This document shows, one piece after another, positions 41,372 through 50,460 of a DNA stretch of 64,000 bases. The notes under the pieces are model-generated. The model searched no databases. It worked only from the letters and a program-made list of their open reading frames with translations, and was not told the origin of the DNA. Both the position numbers and the translations under genes were made by a program. Origin of the DNA: Streptomyces sp. TRM70350 (GTDB lineage: Bacteria; Actinomycetota; Actinomycetes; Streptomycetales; Streptomycetaceae); assembly GCF_019219825.1 (NCBI RefSeq), contig NZ_JAHUXH010000006.1, positions 248,001-312,000 of the forward strand. Reading direction: 5' to 3'. How positions within the stretch are numbered: position 1 is the stretch's first letter; each line of letters starts with the position of its first letter.

Positions 41372-42052
41372 ATGCCGCTACGGTCCACCGGCACCGGCAA
41401 GGTGGCGCGGGATCCCGTGCACCACCCGCTGTTCGCCCGCTACTACGCCCGTCTCAGCGTGGCCGCCGAGACCCGCATGGGCATGGCCGGGGTGCGCGAC
41501 CGGCTGCTCGCCGGGCTGTCCGGGCGGGTGATCGAGATCGGCGCGGGCAACGGCCTGAACTTCGCGCACTATCCGCGTACGGTCGCGGAGGTCGTCGCCA
41601 TCGAACCGGAGCGCAGCCTGCGGCAGCTCGCGGTGGAGGCCGCCCTGCGTGCCGAAATGCCCGTCGACGTGGTGCCGGGCGCGGCGGAGGCGCTGCCGGT
41701 CAAGAGCGAGGGTTTCGACGCGGTGGTGCTGTCGCTGGTGCTGTGCAGTGTGCGGGACGTGCCGCGCGCCCTCGGTGAGGTACGGCGGGTGCTGCGGCCC
41801 GGCGGTCAGGTGCGGTTCTTCGAGCACGGCCGGGGCGGCGGCCGCGCGATGGGCTTCACGCAGCGGGCGCTGGACCGCACGGTGTGGCCGGTGCTGAACG
41901 GCGGCTGCCATCTGTCCCGGGATCCGGTCGGGGCGCTCCGGGACGCCGGGTTCGAACTGGGGCCGTACCGGCGGATGCTGATGCCGGAGAAGGGGCCGGT
42001 GCTGCCCACGTCGTTCTGCGTGCTCGGCACCGCGTGGCGGCCGCAGCAGTAG
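41372..42052 (+). CDS. Class I SAM-dependent methyltransferase
   Basis: A 226-residue methyltransferase of the Methyltransf_11 type: VIEIGAGNGLNFAHYP is motif I, VVAIEPERSLRQLA motif II, and FDAVVLSLVLCSVRDVPRAL motif IV. I chose the ATG at 41372, which has GGGAGG 6 nt upstream, over an in-frame ATG at 41345. It lies 104 nt after bioD on the same strand; a role in biotin metabolism is possible but nothing in the sequence demands it. Confidence 0.88.
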   Translation: MPLRSTGTGKVARDPVHHPLFARYYARLSVAAETRMGMAGVRDRLLAGLSGRVIEIGAGNGLNFAHYPRTVAEVVAIEPERSLRQLAVEAALRAEMPVDVVPGAAEALPVKSEGFDAVVLSLVLCSVRDVPRALGEVRRVLRPGGQVRFFEHGRGGGRAMGFTQRALDRTVWPVLNGGCHLSRDPVGALRDAGFELGPYRRMLMPEKGPVLPTSFCVLGTAWRPQQ

Positions 42053-42061
42053 GCGGGCGTC

Positions 42062-42436
42062 TCACTGGCTCCACCGGCGCAGCTCGCGCGCGATGTCGTG
42101 CACCGACGCCTCACCGCTCTTGACCAGCCGGGCCAGATCGCGCACCTGCTCGGGCGAGGTGACGACCTTGGCGCCGCCGGCGACGAGATAGGCGTACGCG
42201 ACGGCGGAGGCGAACAGGGCGTTGGAACGCTCCAGCGCCGGGATGTGGATCAGCAGTTGGAGCAGGGCCGCGGCGCGGGCGTGCGGGGTGTCGTAGACGG
42301 GGACGTCGAAGATCTCGGCCCGGTGGCGCGCGACGGCGGCGACGAGGGCTCCCCAGTCGGTGACCTGGGGGTCTCCCGGCGTCTTCTGTTCGGCGAGCAT
42401 CAGGAGCCAGGCGAGGTCGATGGTGAGGTCGCTCAA
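42062..42436 (-). CDS. Doc/Fic-like protein without a Fic motif (toxin candidate)
   Basis: The 124-residue protein looks like a Doc-type fold: YDTPHARAAALLQLLIHIPA precedes LERSNALFASAVAYAYLVAG, matching the helix pair that in Fic/Doc carries HPFxDGNKRxA. The Fic motif is replaced by HIPALERSN (64-72), so the usual AMP-transfer or kinase chemistry is unlikely. TTG at 42436 (LSDLTIDLAW) gives the natural N terminus; a GTG at 42469 overlapping the upstream gene by 29 nt is an alternative. It lies 4 nt after an RHH gene, so the pair resembles a toxin-antitoxin operon. Confidence 0.75.
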   Translation of the reverse strand: MSDLTIDLAWLLMLAEQKTPGDPQVTDWGALVAAVARHRAEIFDVPVYDTPHARAAALLQLLIHIPALERSNALFASAVAYAYLVAGGAKVVTSPEQVRDLARLVKSGEASVHDIARELRRWSQ

Positions 42437-42440
42437 GGGA

Positions 42441-42680
42441 TCAGCGGCGACCTTCGCGCGTACCCTCACGGTCGGTGCCGAACTCCTCGGCGAAGACCGA
42501 CTCGTACTGCTTCATGAAGTCGGCGGCCGCCTCCACGAAGGTGTGGCCGACCTCGCCGGTGTCCTGCTTGACGAGTTCCTCGATGTAGCGGTTGACGCTC
42601 ATCCCGCGCGCGAGGGCGCGTTCGCGGGCCGCGCGGGCGGTGTCCTCGTCGACGCGGACGTTCAACTGGGTCTTGGCCAT
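42441..42680 (-). CDS. Ribbon-helix-helix protein (antitoxin candidate)
   Basis: The 79-residue protein has an N-terminal RHH fold, MAKTQLNVRVDEDTARAARE then RALARGMSVNRYIEELV, followed by a hydrophilic tail (EVGHTFVEAAADFMKQYESV) suitable for toxin binding. It is immediately upstream of the Doc-like gene. A perfect 8-bp inverted repeat lies 9 nt upstream of its start, where RHH antitoxins bind to autoregulate. Confidence 0.88.
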   Translation of the reverse strand: MAKTQLNVRVDEDTARAARERALARGMSVNRYIEELVKQDTGEVGHTFVEAAADFMKQYESVFAEEFGTDREGTREGRR

Positions 42681-42688
42681 ACCTTGAA

Positions 42689-42708
42689 GCTAGCGCTGAG
42701 GCGCTAGC
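42689..42708. promoter_or_regulatory. Perfect palindrome GCTAGCGC-TGAG-GCGCTAGC, RHH operator
   Basis: An 8-bp perfect inverted repeat with a 4-nt centre lies directly upstream of the RHH gene. Each arm contains TAGC/GCTA typical of RHH half-sites. It is very likely the autoregulatory operator of the pair. Confidence 0.7.
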
Positions 42709-42910
42709 AGGGCAAGGGCGCCTGCGAGGCCGGTTGAATGCCCCTTACACCCGCATACGGCGCGCGACCTGGGCAGGAGACGGCCCGGGACCTCCGGTGG
42801 ATACCGTGTGTGCTGCGGATCACACTACTGTCGGTCGAGCAAGACGCTGCCGTCGGCCACGGCAAGGAACCCGGGACGTCCACGAACGAGGAGCGACCAA
42901 GGAGGCACCC

Positions 42911-43750
42911 TTGTCCACACCTGCTGCGCAGCACGCCCCGGGGCTCGCCTCGGCCGACGGGGTCGCCGCCCGGGCCCGCGGTCTGACCAAGGCATACGGC
43001 TCGGGCGAGACGACGGTGCTCGCCCTGGACTCGGTGGACGTCGACATCGCGCGCGGACGGTTCACCGCCGTGATGGGCCCGTCGGGGTCCGGCAAGTCCA
43101 CCCTCATGCACTGCCTGGCCGGACTCGACACCGTCTCGTCGGGACAGGTGTGGCTCGGCGACACCGAGATCACCGGACTGAAGGAGCGCGAGCTGACCCG
43201 GCTGCGCCGGGACCGGATCGGGTTCATGTTCCAGTCCTTCAACCTGATCCCGACGCTGAACGCGCTGGAGAACATCACCCTGCCCATGGACATCGCGGGC
43301 CAGAAGCCCGACCAGAAGTGGCTGGACCAGGTCGTCGACACTCTCGGGCTGCGGGACCGGCTCGGGCACCGCCCCTCGCAGCTGTCCGGCGGCCAGCAGC
43401 AGCGCGTCGCCTGCGCCCGGGCCCTCGCCTCCCGGCCGGAGCTGATCTTCGCGGACGAGCCGACCGGCAACCTCGACTCGCGCGCGGGCCTGGAGGTCCT
43501 CGGCTTTCTGCGCGAGGCCGTCGACGAACTCGGGCAGACCGTGGTCATGGTCACCCACGACCCGGGCGCCGCCGCCCACTCCGACCTGGTGCTCTTCCTC
43601 GGCGACGGACGGATCGTCGACGAGATGGCGCGGCCCACGGCGGAGGCGGTGCTGGAACGGATGCGCCTCTTCACTGGGGGTGCCCCCCAGACCCCCGGGT
43701 TCGACGTGATCCGCCGTCAGTCCGACGACGCCCCCGCCCAGGGAGACTGA
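42911..43750 (+). CDS. ABC transporter ATP-binding protein (MacB/LolD type)
   Basis: The 279-residue ATPase has Walker A GPSGSGKST (56-64), the Q-loop FQSFNLIP, signature LSGGQQQR, Walker B LIFADEPTGNLDSR and the switch histidine in MVTHDP. The TPTGNLDS type and the FtsX-like partner place it with MacB/LolD exporters. The start is TTG at 42911, with AAGGAGG 5 nt upstream, preferred to ATG-less longer readings. The permease follows 4 nt after the stop. Confidence 0.92.
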   Translation: MSTPAAQHAPGLASADGVAARARGLTKAYGSGETTVLALDSVDVDIARGRFTAVMGPSGSGKSTLMHCLAGLDTVSSGQVWLGDTEITGLKERELTRLRRDRIGFMFQSFNLIPTLNALENITLPMDIAGQKPDQKWLDQVVDTLGLRDRLGHRPSQLSGGQQQRVACARALASRPELIFADEPTGNLDSRAGLEVLGFLREAVDELGQTVVMVTHDPGAAAHSDLVLFLGDGRIVDEMARPTAEAVLERMRLFTGGAPQTPGFDVIRRQSDDAPAQGD

Positions 43751-43754
43751 ACCG

Positions 43755-46322
43755 GTGCTGAAGGCGACCCTCAGAAGCTTCCTCGCTCACAAGGGGCGGC
43801 TGCTCCTCTCGGCGCTGGCCGTACTGCTGTCCGTCGCGTTCGTCGCGGGCAGCCTGATCTTCTCCGACACCGTCAGCCGCACCTTCGACCGGCTCTTCGC
43901 CTCGACGGCGGCCGACGTCACCGTCAGCCTCAGGGAGACCCTCGACGAGGCGGTGCCGTCGGGCGCGACGGCCACTCTGCCGGCCGACCTCGCCGAGCGG
44001 GTGGCCCGCATCGACGGGGTGGCCGCCGCCCGCGCGGAGGTCGAGGTCCAGAACATCACCGTGGTCGACGACCGCAACGAGTCGGTCAGCCCGACGACCG
44101 GCGCTCCCACGCTCGGCAGCAACTGGAACCCGACCGAGCGCAGCCCCGTGGAGCTGACCTCGGGTCACGCCCCGCGCGGGCCGACCGAGGCGCTGATCGA
44201 CTCCGAGACCGCCGACCGCAAGGACGTACGGATCGGGGACACCCTGACGGTGATCGCGGCGCCCGGCTCGTTCAGGGTCGAGGTCGTCGGCATCGTCACC
44301 TTCACCACCACCAACCCCGGTGCCGCACTGCTGTTCGTGGACACGCCGACCGCGCAGACAAAACTCCTCGGCGATCCGAAGGGCGCCACCGCCATCACCG
44401 TGGACGCGGCACCGGGCGTCAGCGACGAGACGCTCAAGGAGCGCGTGGCGGCGGCGCTCGGCGAGGGCCGCCACGGCTTCCGCACCGCCGGCGAACAGGC
44501 CCAGTCCGACGTCGAACAGCTCGGCGGTTTCCTCGACATCATCAAGTGGGTGATGCTCGGCTTCGCCGGGATCGCCGTGCTGGTGGGCGTGTTCCTGATC
44601 GTCAACACCTTCTCCATGCTGATCGCCCAGCGCACCCGCGAACTGGGTCTGCTGCGCGCGCTGGGTGCCGACCGCCGCCAGGTCCGCCGCTCGGTGCTCA
44701 CCGAGGCGCTGCTGCTCGGCCTGGTCGGCTCCACGCTGGGCCTGGCCGCCGGTATCGGGCTCGCCGCCGGGCTGATCGAGCTGATGGGCCTGCTCGGCAT
44801 GAACATCAAGTCCACCGAGATGGTCATCGGCTGGGCGACACCCGTGACGGCGTACGTCGTCGGAGTCGGCGTCACCCTCGTCGCCGCGTACCTCCCGGCC
44901 CGCCGCGCCGCCGCCGTCCCGCCGATGGCGGCGCTCGCGGACGCCGAGGTCGCCGGGGTGGGTCGGCCGCTCAAGGTGCGCGCGATCGTGGGCGCCGTCG
45001 TCGGGGCGACCGGCGCGGCCGCGCTGACGGGTTGTGTCGTGGCCTCCGACACCGGGTCGGCCGCGTCCCTGCTCGGCCTCGGGGTCGTCCTGACGCTGGT
45101 CGCGACCGTGATCGCGGGACCGCTGCTGGTGCGGCCGGTGATCCGGGTGCTGGGCGGCTGGTTCCCGGCGCTGTTCGGTTCCATCGGGCGGATGAGCCAG
45201 CGCAACGCCCTGCGCAATCCCCGTCGTACCGGCGCCACCGCGGCCGCGCTCATGGTGGGGCTCGCGCTGGTGGGCGGGATGTCGGTGGCGAGCGCCTCGA
45301 TGACGAAGTCGTTCGACGAGCAGATCGACCAGACACTGGGCGCGGACTTCGTGCTCCAGAACGCCAACTTCGTGCCCTTCCCGCAGGAGGTCACCCAGCG
45401 GGTGCGCGAGACCGAGGGCGTCGGCCTGGTCGTGCGTTCGCAGTTCGCGCCGATCGCGGTGACGCTCCCCGACGGCGCCCGGATCGAGACGACGGCCGCC
45501 GGCTACGACCCGCAGCTCGACGAGGTCGCCAACGTCACCTACGCGCAAGGGGACAGCGCCGCCGCGCTGGCCCCCGGGCGGATGGCGATGGACCGGGACT
45601 TCGCGCGGGACCACGGCGTACGGGTCGGCAGCACGGTCCCCGTCGAGTTCCAGGGCGGACGGAAGGCCGAACTGACCGTCGGCGCGCTGACCGACCAGGA
45701 GTCCGCCGAGGGCTTCGGCATGCAGGGCGGGATCTACTTCGGGCTCGCCACCCTGGAGCGGCACGCGCCGGGCGCGCAGGACTCCGCGCTGTACGTCAAC
45801 GGCTCGCCCGGCACCGATCCGGACGACCTGCGTGGCAGCCTGGAGGCGACGCTGGAGGGGTATCCGCAGGTGCAGGTGCGGGACCTCGCCGACTACAAGC
45901 AGCTGGTCCGCGACCAGATCGCGGTGCTGCTGTACCTCGTGTACGCCCTGCTCGGGCTGGCGATCGTCATCGCCGTGCTCGGCGTGGTCAACACCCTCGC
46001 CCTGTCCGTCGTCGAGCGCACCCGGGAGATCGGTCTGCTGCGGGCCGTCGGGCTCGCCCGGCGGCAACTGCGCCGCATGATCCGGCTGGAGTCGGTGGTG
46101 ATCGCGGTGTTCGGCGCGGTGCTCGGGCTCGCGCTGGGGCTGGTGTGGGGTCTGTGCACCCAGCAGGTGCTGGCGCTGGAGGGCATGACCGCGCTGGCGA
46201 TCCCGTGGGGGACGATCGTCGCGGTCGTGATCGGATCGGCGGTGGTCGGGGTCGTGGCGGCACTGCTGCCGGCGCTGCGGGCGTCGCGCATGAATGTGCT
46301 GGCGGCGATCGCACACGAGTGA
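43755..46322 (+). CDS. FtsX-like ABC transporter permease
   Basis: The 855-residue protein has an N-terminal helix, an extracytoplasmic MacB_PCD-like domain (about 40-235), a first FtsX helix bundle (about 255-390), further helices (about 410-470), a second extracytoplasmic domain (about 505-710) and a second FtsX bundle (about 725-850). This duplicated plan is typical of Streptomyces MacB-like permeases, so one polypeptide provides both halves. GTG at 43755. It works with the preceding ATPase, probably in export or in handling envelope lipids or peptides. No accessory lipoprotein is adjacent. Confidence 0.9.
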   Translation: MLKATLRSFLAHKGRLLLSALAVLLSVAFVAGSLIFSDTVSRTFDRLFASTAADVTVSLRETLDEAVPSGATATLPADLAERVARIDGVAAARAEVEVQNITVVDDRNESVSPTTGAPTLGSNWNPTERSPVELTSGHAPRGPTEALIDSETADRKDVRIGDTLTVIAAPGSFRVEVVGIVTFTTTNPGAALLFVDTPTAQTKLLGDPKGATAITVDAAPGVSDETLKERVAAALGEGRHGFRTAGEQAQSDVEQLGGFLDIIKWVMLGFAGIAVLVGVFLIVNTFSMLIAQRTRELGLLRALGADRRQVRRSVLTEALLLGLVGSTLGLAAGIGLAAGLIELMGLLGMNIKSTEMVIGWATPVTAYVVGVGVTLVAAYLPARRAAAVPPMAALADAEVAGVGRPLKVRAIVGAVVGATGAAALTGCVVASDTGSAASLLGLGVVLTLVATVIAGPLLVRPVIRVLGGWFPALFGSIGRMSQRNALRNPRRTGATAAALMVGLALVGGMSVASASMTKSFDEQIDQTLGADFVLQNANFVPFPQEVTQRVRETEGVGLVVRSQFAPIAVTLPDGARIETTAAGYDPQLDEVANVTYAQGDSAAALAPGRMAMDRDFARDHGVRVGSTVPVEFQGGRKAELTVGALTDQESAEGFGMQGGIYFGLATLERHAPGAQDSALYVNGSPGTDPDDLRGSLEATLEGYPQVQVRDLADYKQLVRDQIAVLLYLVYALLGLAIVIAVLGVVNTLALSVVERTREIGLLRAVGLARRQLRRMIRLESVVIAVFGAVLGLALGLVWGLCTQQVLALEGMTALAIPWGTIVAVVIGSAVVGVVAALLPALRASRMNVLAAIAHE

Positions 46323-46348
46323 GGGTGAGCGACTGAGGGGGCGTGAGG
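46323..46348. other. Start of gap after the permease
   Basis: A few G-rich bases lead into the tandem repeat. No terminator with a T tract is seen. Confidence 0.3.
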
Positions 46349-46503
46349 GGGGCGTCCGAGCGGGGGTGAAGCAGGCGTGAGCGGGACATCCGAGCGGGGG
46401 TGAAGCAGGCGTGAGCGGGACATCCGAGCGGGGGTGAAGCAGGCGTGAGCGGGACATCCGAGCGGGGGTGAAGCAGGCGTGAGCGGGACAGAGAAGCAGG
46501 CGG
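46349..46503. repeat. 34-bp tandem repeat, about four copies
   Basis: A unit containing GGGACATCCGAGCGGGGGTG followed by AAGCAGGCGTGAGC begins at 46383, 46417 and 46451 with identical sequence, preceded by one diverged copy and followed by a partial one at 46485. The 34-bp period is not a multiple of three, so it does not encode a repeat protein. It lies in the 333-bp gap between the ABC permease and the GNAT gene; nothing else in that gap is recognisable apart from the GNAT promoter region. Confidence 0.85.
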
Positions 46504-46655
46504 CGGAGCCCACGCGAACAGAGCACCCCGAGCTGGTGGTGGAGCGTGCGTGAGACCACGCACGACCCCGCATCGCGAACCGCGCCTGCCGTGAGCGTCG
46601 GTCCGGATGCTGGAAATCGGGGGCGGTGCCAGATCGCCGGTGATGGGATCAGGCC

Positions 46656-47084
46656 ATGACCGACCTGCGGATACGGGCCGCGAAACCCGACGACCTGGAC
46701 ACCGTGCTGGCCTTCTGGAAGACCGCCGCCGAGGGCACCAGCATCAGCGACGACCGCGACGGCGTGGAGAGGCTGGTCGCCCGCGACCCCGAGGCGCTGA
46801 TCCTGGCCGAGCGGCAGGGCGAGCTGGTCGGCACGGTGATCGCGGGCTTCGACGGCTGGCGTTGCCACCTCTACCGGCTCGCCGTGCACCCGGAGCACCG
46901 CCGCCAGGGCATCGGCGGCGCGCTGCTGGCCGCCGCCGAGGAACGTTTCGTAGGACTCGGCGGGCGACGCGGCGACGCGATGGTGCTGACCCGGAACGCG
47001 ACCGCGCAGCACGCGTGGCGTGCGGCGGGGTACTCGCCGGAGGAGCAGTGGCGGCGCTGGGTGAAGCCGCTGACGGAATCCTGA
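46656..47084 (+). CDS. GNAT family N-acetyltransferase
   Basis: The 142-residue enzyme has the GNAT fold: MTDLRIRAAKPDDLDTVLAF at the start, LVGTVIAGFDGWRCHLYRLA and the acetyl-CoA-binding HPEHRRQGIGGALL. The closing NATAQHAWRAAGYSPEEQWR resembles acyltransferases acting on small molecules or proteins. Substrate unknown. The ATG at 46656 follows a GGGATCAGG stretch; the ribosome binding site is moderate. Confidence 0.9.
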   Translation: MTDLRIRAAKPDDLDTVLAFWKTAAEGTSISDDRDGVERLVARDPEALILAERQGELVGTVIAGFDGWRCHLYRLAVHPEHRRQGIGGALLAAAEERFVGLGGRRGDAMVLTRNATAQHAWRAAGYSPEEQWRRWVKPLTES

Positions 47085-47105
47085 CGCCCTTTACCGACCC
47101 TTTAC

Positions 47106-47133
47106 CCTGGGAGGGCCACTCGGTCCTCCCAGG
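47106..47133. terminator. Perfect 9-bp hairpin CCTGGGAGG-N10-CCTCCCAGG
   Basis: A strong GC-rich stem with a 10-nt loop begins 22 nt after the GNAT stop. No T tract follows, as is common for Streptomyces terminators. It could equally be a leader structure of the downstream CNNM gene, whose start is 113 nt away. Confidence 0.55.
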
Positions 47134-47246
47134 ATCCGACCCACCCTCAGTGAAAGGTGTGAGCGTCCGCCCATGGGCGAGCCTCCCAGTACCGGACATC
47201 GCGCGATCCTCCCTGCCCTGACGGATCCTGGGACGGGGGTGACCCG

Positions 47247-48575
47247 ATGACCGAAGTGCTGCTCCTGCTGGTGGCGGTCCTGCTCTCGCTCGCCTGTGGC
47301 GTCTTCGTCGCGGCCGAGTTCTCGCTGACCACGGTCGAGCGCGGCGAGCTGGAACGCGCCGTCGAGCACGGCGAGCGCGGCGCCTCCGGTGCCCTGAAGG
47401 CCGTACGGAATCTCACCTTCCAGCTCTCCGGGGCGCAGCTCGGCATCACCGTCACCAACCTGGTGATCGGCATGCTCGCCGAGCCGTCCATCGCGCGGCT
47501 GATCGCGGGCCCGCTGCGCGGCATCGGCATCTCGCGGACCACGGCGTCCTCGATCGCGCTGGTGCTGGGCACGGCGCTGTCGACGGTGTTCCTGATGGTG
47601 GTGGGCGAGCTGGTGCCCAAGAACTGGGCGATCTCCTCGCCGCTGGCCGTGGCCAGGCGGGTGGGCAACGCGCAGCGCTGGTTCAGCGCGGTCTTCCGGC
47701 CGTTCATCACCCACCTCAACAACACGGCGAACCGCCTGGTGCGCCGCCTCGGCATCGAGCCCGCCGAGGAGCTGGCCTCCGCGCGCGGGCCACAGGAACT
47801 GGCCGCGCTCGCCCGGCACTCCGCCCGGGAGGGCGCCCTGGAGCCGGACACCGCCGAGCTGTTCGTCCGCACCCTGAAACTCACGGACCTCACCGCGGAG
47901 AACGTGATGACGCCGCGCGTCCAGGTCGTCGCCCTCGACGTGCAGGCGACCTGCGAGGACGTGGCGAACGCGACCCGGGCGACGGGCCTGTCCCGGTTCC
48001 CGGTCTACCGCGGCAGCCTCGACTCGGTCGTGGGCACCGCCCACATCAAGGACATCCTGACCGTGCCCGCCGAGCGCCGACCCCGGGTGCCGGTCGCCGA
48101 CATGATGCGCGAACCGCTGCTCGTCCCCGAGTCGCTGACCGTGGACCGGCTCCTCGACCGGCTGTCCGGCAAGCGCACGATGGCCGTGGTGATCGACGAG
48201 TACGGCGGTACGGCCGGTGTGGCGACGCTGGAGGACATCGTCGAGGAGGTCGTCGGCGAGGTGCGCGACGAGCACGACCCGCACGAGACACCCGACCTCG
48301 CCGCCGCCGGCGCCGACGAGGACGGCCACGCCCTGTACTCGGCGGACGGCGCCGCCCGCATGGACCAGCTGGCGCGCGTCGGCCTGCGCCCGCCGGAGGG
48401 GCCGTACGAAACGCTGGCCGGTCTTGTTGCCGCTGAGCTCGGCCGCATTCCGGCCGTCGGTGACACCGTGGAGGTCGCCGGCTGGCGGTTCGAGGTGCTG
48501 GACGCCTCCGGGCGCCGGGCGGCGCGCGTCCTGCTGCACGCGCCCCTGGACGACGAGAAGGAGGCGCAGGCATGA
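47247..48575 (+). CDS. CNNM/CorC-type transporter (DUF21-CBS-CorC_HlyC)
   Basis: The 442-residue protein has a DUF21 membrane domain (about 1-190, four helices; QLGITVTNLVIGMLAEPSIA, VVGELVPKNWAISSP), two CBS domains (about 210-330; ENVMTPRVQVVALDVQATCE, GTAHIKDIL) and a CorC_HlyC domain (about 350-440). Such proteins are linked to magnesium or cobalt efflux. It starts 163 nt after the GNAT gene and its stop overlaps a second, similar gene by ATGA. Confidence 0.93.
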   Translation: MTEVLLLLVAVLLSLACGVFVAAEFSLTTVERGELERAVEHGERGASGALKAVRNLTFQLSGAQLGITVTNLVIGMLAEPSIARLIAGPLRGIGISRTTASSIALVLGTALSTVFLMVVGELVPKNWAISSPLAVARRVGNAQRWFSAVFRPFITHLNNTANRLVRRLGIEPAEELASARGPQELAALARHSAREGALEPDTAELFVRTLKLTDLTAENVMTPRVQVVALDVQATCEDVANATRATGLSRFPVYRGSLDSVVGTAHIKDILTVPAERRPRVPVADMMREPLLVPESLTVDRLLDRLSGKRTMAVVIDEYGGTAGVATLEDIVEEVVGEVRDEHDPHETPDLAAAGADEDGHALYSADGAARMDQLARVGLRPPEGPYETLAGLVAAELGRIPAVGDTVEVAGWRFEVLDASGRRAARVLLHAPLDDEKEAQA

Positions 48576-49585
48576 CCGCCGTACAGCTGCTGATCGGTCT
48601 GGTGACGCTGGTCGTGAACGCCTTCTTCGTGGGCGCCGAGTTCGCGCTGATCTCCGTGCGCCGCTCCCAGATCGAGCCGTACGCCGAGCGGGGCGACCGG
48701 CGCGCCAAGAGCGTGCTGTGGGGACTGGAGCACGTGTCCGCGCTGATGGCGGCCGCGCAGCTCGGCATCACCTTGAGCACCCTGGTGCTCGGTGTGGTCG
48801 CGGAACCCGCGATCGCGCATCTGCTGGAGCCGGTGTTCCACGCGATGGGCGTGCCGAGCGGTGCGGGACACGCGGTGTCCTTCGTGATCGCGCTGACCCT
48901 GGCGACGTATCTGCACATGCTGCTCGGGGAGATGGTGCCGAAGAACATCGCGCTCGCCGAGCCGGTGCGCAGCGCGCTGCTGCTCGGGCCGCCGCTGGTC
49001 GCGCTGTCCCGGGCGCTGCGGCCGGTGATCTTCACGATCAACGCGCTCGCCAACGGGCTGCTGAAGCTGCTGCGGATCGAGACCAAGGACGCGGTCACGG
49101 CGAGCTTCTCGGACGCCGAGCTGGCCCGGATGGTCCAGGACTCCGGTGCCGCCGGGCTGATCGACGACCGGGCGCAGGAACGGCTGCACGACGCCCTCGA
49201 ACTGGGTCACCGGCCCGTGCGGGATGTCGTACTGCCGCTGGAGCGTGTCGTGTACGCGCGCGTGGGTGTCACTCCGGAGGAGCTGGAGGGGCTGTCGGCC
49301 CAGTCCGGGTTCTCCCGCTTCCCCGTCGTGGACGAGGGGCGCCGGATCGTCGGCTATCTGCATGTGAAGGACGCGCTGGACGCCATGCCGCGGGACCTGC
49401 CGTTCCGGCTGCGCGACATGCGGTCCATCGCGCGCGTGCGGGAGACCACGCCGCTGGACGACGTCCTCACCGCGATGCGCGGCAGCCGTACGCATCTGGC
49501 GGCCGTGCTGGGCTCGGACGGGCGGCTGGCGGGGCTGGTGACCATGGAGGACGTGCTGCGGGAGCTGTTCGGGCAGTGGGCGTGA
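48572..49585 (+). CDS. CNNM/CorC-type transporter, short form
   Basis: The 337-residue paralogue of the preceding protein has a DUF21 membrane domain (about 1-190; AAQLGITLSTLVLGVVAEPA, LGEMVPKNIALAEPV) and a CBS pair (about 205-330) but no CorC_HlyC domain. Start ATG overlaps the upstream stop. The two proteins are probably made in equal amounts and may form a heteromeric transporter, an inference from coupling. Confidence 0.93.
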   Translation: MTAVQLLIGLVTLVVNAFFVGAEFALISVRRSQIEPYAERGDRRAKSVLWGLEHVSALMAAAQLGITLSTLVLGVVAEPAIAHLLEPVFHAMGVPSGAGHAVSFVIALTLATYLHMLLGEMVPKNIALAEPVRSALLLGPPLVALSRALRPVIFTINALANGLLKLLRIETKDAVTASFSDAELARMVQDSGAAGLIDDRAQERLHDALELGHRPVRDVVLPLERVVYARVGVTPEELEGLSAQSGFSRFPVVDEGRRIVGYLHVKDALDAMPRDLPFRLRDMRSIARVRETTPLDDVLTAMRGSRTHLAAVLGSDGRLAGLVTMEDVLRELFGQWA

Positions 49586-49667
49586 GGCTCGTGGCCGGGC
49601 GGTGGCCGTGGGGGCGGGGAGGTGACCGACCGGCGGGTATGCGCCTCGGGATACCATCTCCGACGCC

Positions 49668-50453
49668 ATGCAGACGAACGCCTCACCCACATACACCAGC
49701 CTGGTCGCGGTCGGCGACTCCTTCACCGAGGGCATGTCGGACCTGCTGCCCGACGGCACCTACCGGGGCTGGGCCGACCTCCTCGCGGCACGGATGGCCG
49801 CGCGCACGCCCGGCTTCCGGTACGCCAACCTCGCCGTGCGCGGCAAGCTGATCGGGCAGATCGTCGACGAGCAGGTGGACGTGGCGACCGCCATGGGCGC
49901 CGACGTGATCACCCTCGTCGGCGGGCTCAACGACACCCTGCGGCCCAAGTGCGACATGGGCCGGGTGCGCGGGCTGCTGGAGGAGGCCGTTGAGCGGCTT
50001 GCCCCGGCCTGCAAGCAGCTGGTGCTGATGCGCAGCCCCGGACGGCAGGGCCCGGTGCTGGAGCGGTTCCGGCCGCGCATGGAGGAGCTGTTCGCCTGCG
50101 TCGACGAGCTGGCCGCGCGGCACGGCGCGGTGGTGGTCGGCCTGTACGGGGCGGCGTCCTTGACTGACCCGCGCCTGTGGGACGTGGACCGGCTGCACCT
50201 GACGGCCGAGGGACACCGCCGGGTCGCGGAAGCGGTGTGGCAGGCGCTCGGGTACGAGGCCGAGGACCCCCACTGGCGGGTGCCGCTGCCGGCCACGCTG
50301 CCGCCGGGGTGGGTGACGCGCCGGGTGGCGGACGTCCGGTTCGCCCGGCAGCATCTGGTCCCGTGGATAGGACGTCGGCTCACGGGCCGCTCCTCCGGGG
50401 ACGGCCGCCCGCCGAAGCGCCCCGAGCTGCTGCCGTACGAGGATCCGGCGTAG
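49668..50453 (+). CDS. SGNH/GDSL hydrolase
   Basis: The 261-residue enzyme has the SGNH blocks: VAVGDSFTEGMSD (nucleophile Ser in GDSFTEG), YANLAVRGKL (Gly block), LVGGLNDTLRP (Asn block) and DRLHLTAEGHRRVA (Asp/His block). No signal peptide is seen, so it is probably cytoplasmic. Esters, lipids or acetylated sugars are possible substrates. A DUF4326 gene follows after 7 nt. Confidence 0.92.
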   Translation: MQTNASPTYTSLVAVGDSFTEGMSDLLPDGTYRGWADLLAARMAARTPGFRYANLAVRGKLIGQIVDEQVDVATAMGADVITLVGGLNDTLRPKCDMGRVRGLLEEAVERLAPACKQLVLMRSPGRQGPVLERFRPRMEELFACVDELAARHGAVVVGLYGAASLTDPRLWDVDRLHLTAEGHRRVAEAVWQALGYEAEDPHWRVPLPATLPPGWVTRRVADVRFARQHLVPWIGRRLTGRSSGDGRPPKRPELLPYEDPA

Positions 50454-50460
50454 GTCCACC

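Noticed and set aside
43671..47012. Long minus-strand frame opposite the ABC permease and GNAT genes
   Set aside because: Composition is His/Arg/Gly-rich antisense and it crosses the 34-bp repeat; the plus-strand FtsX permease is unmistakable.
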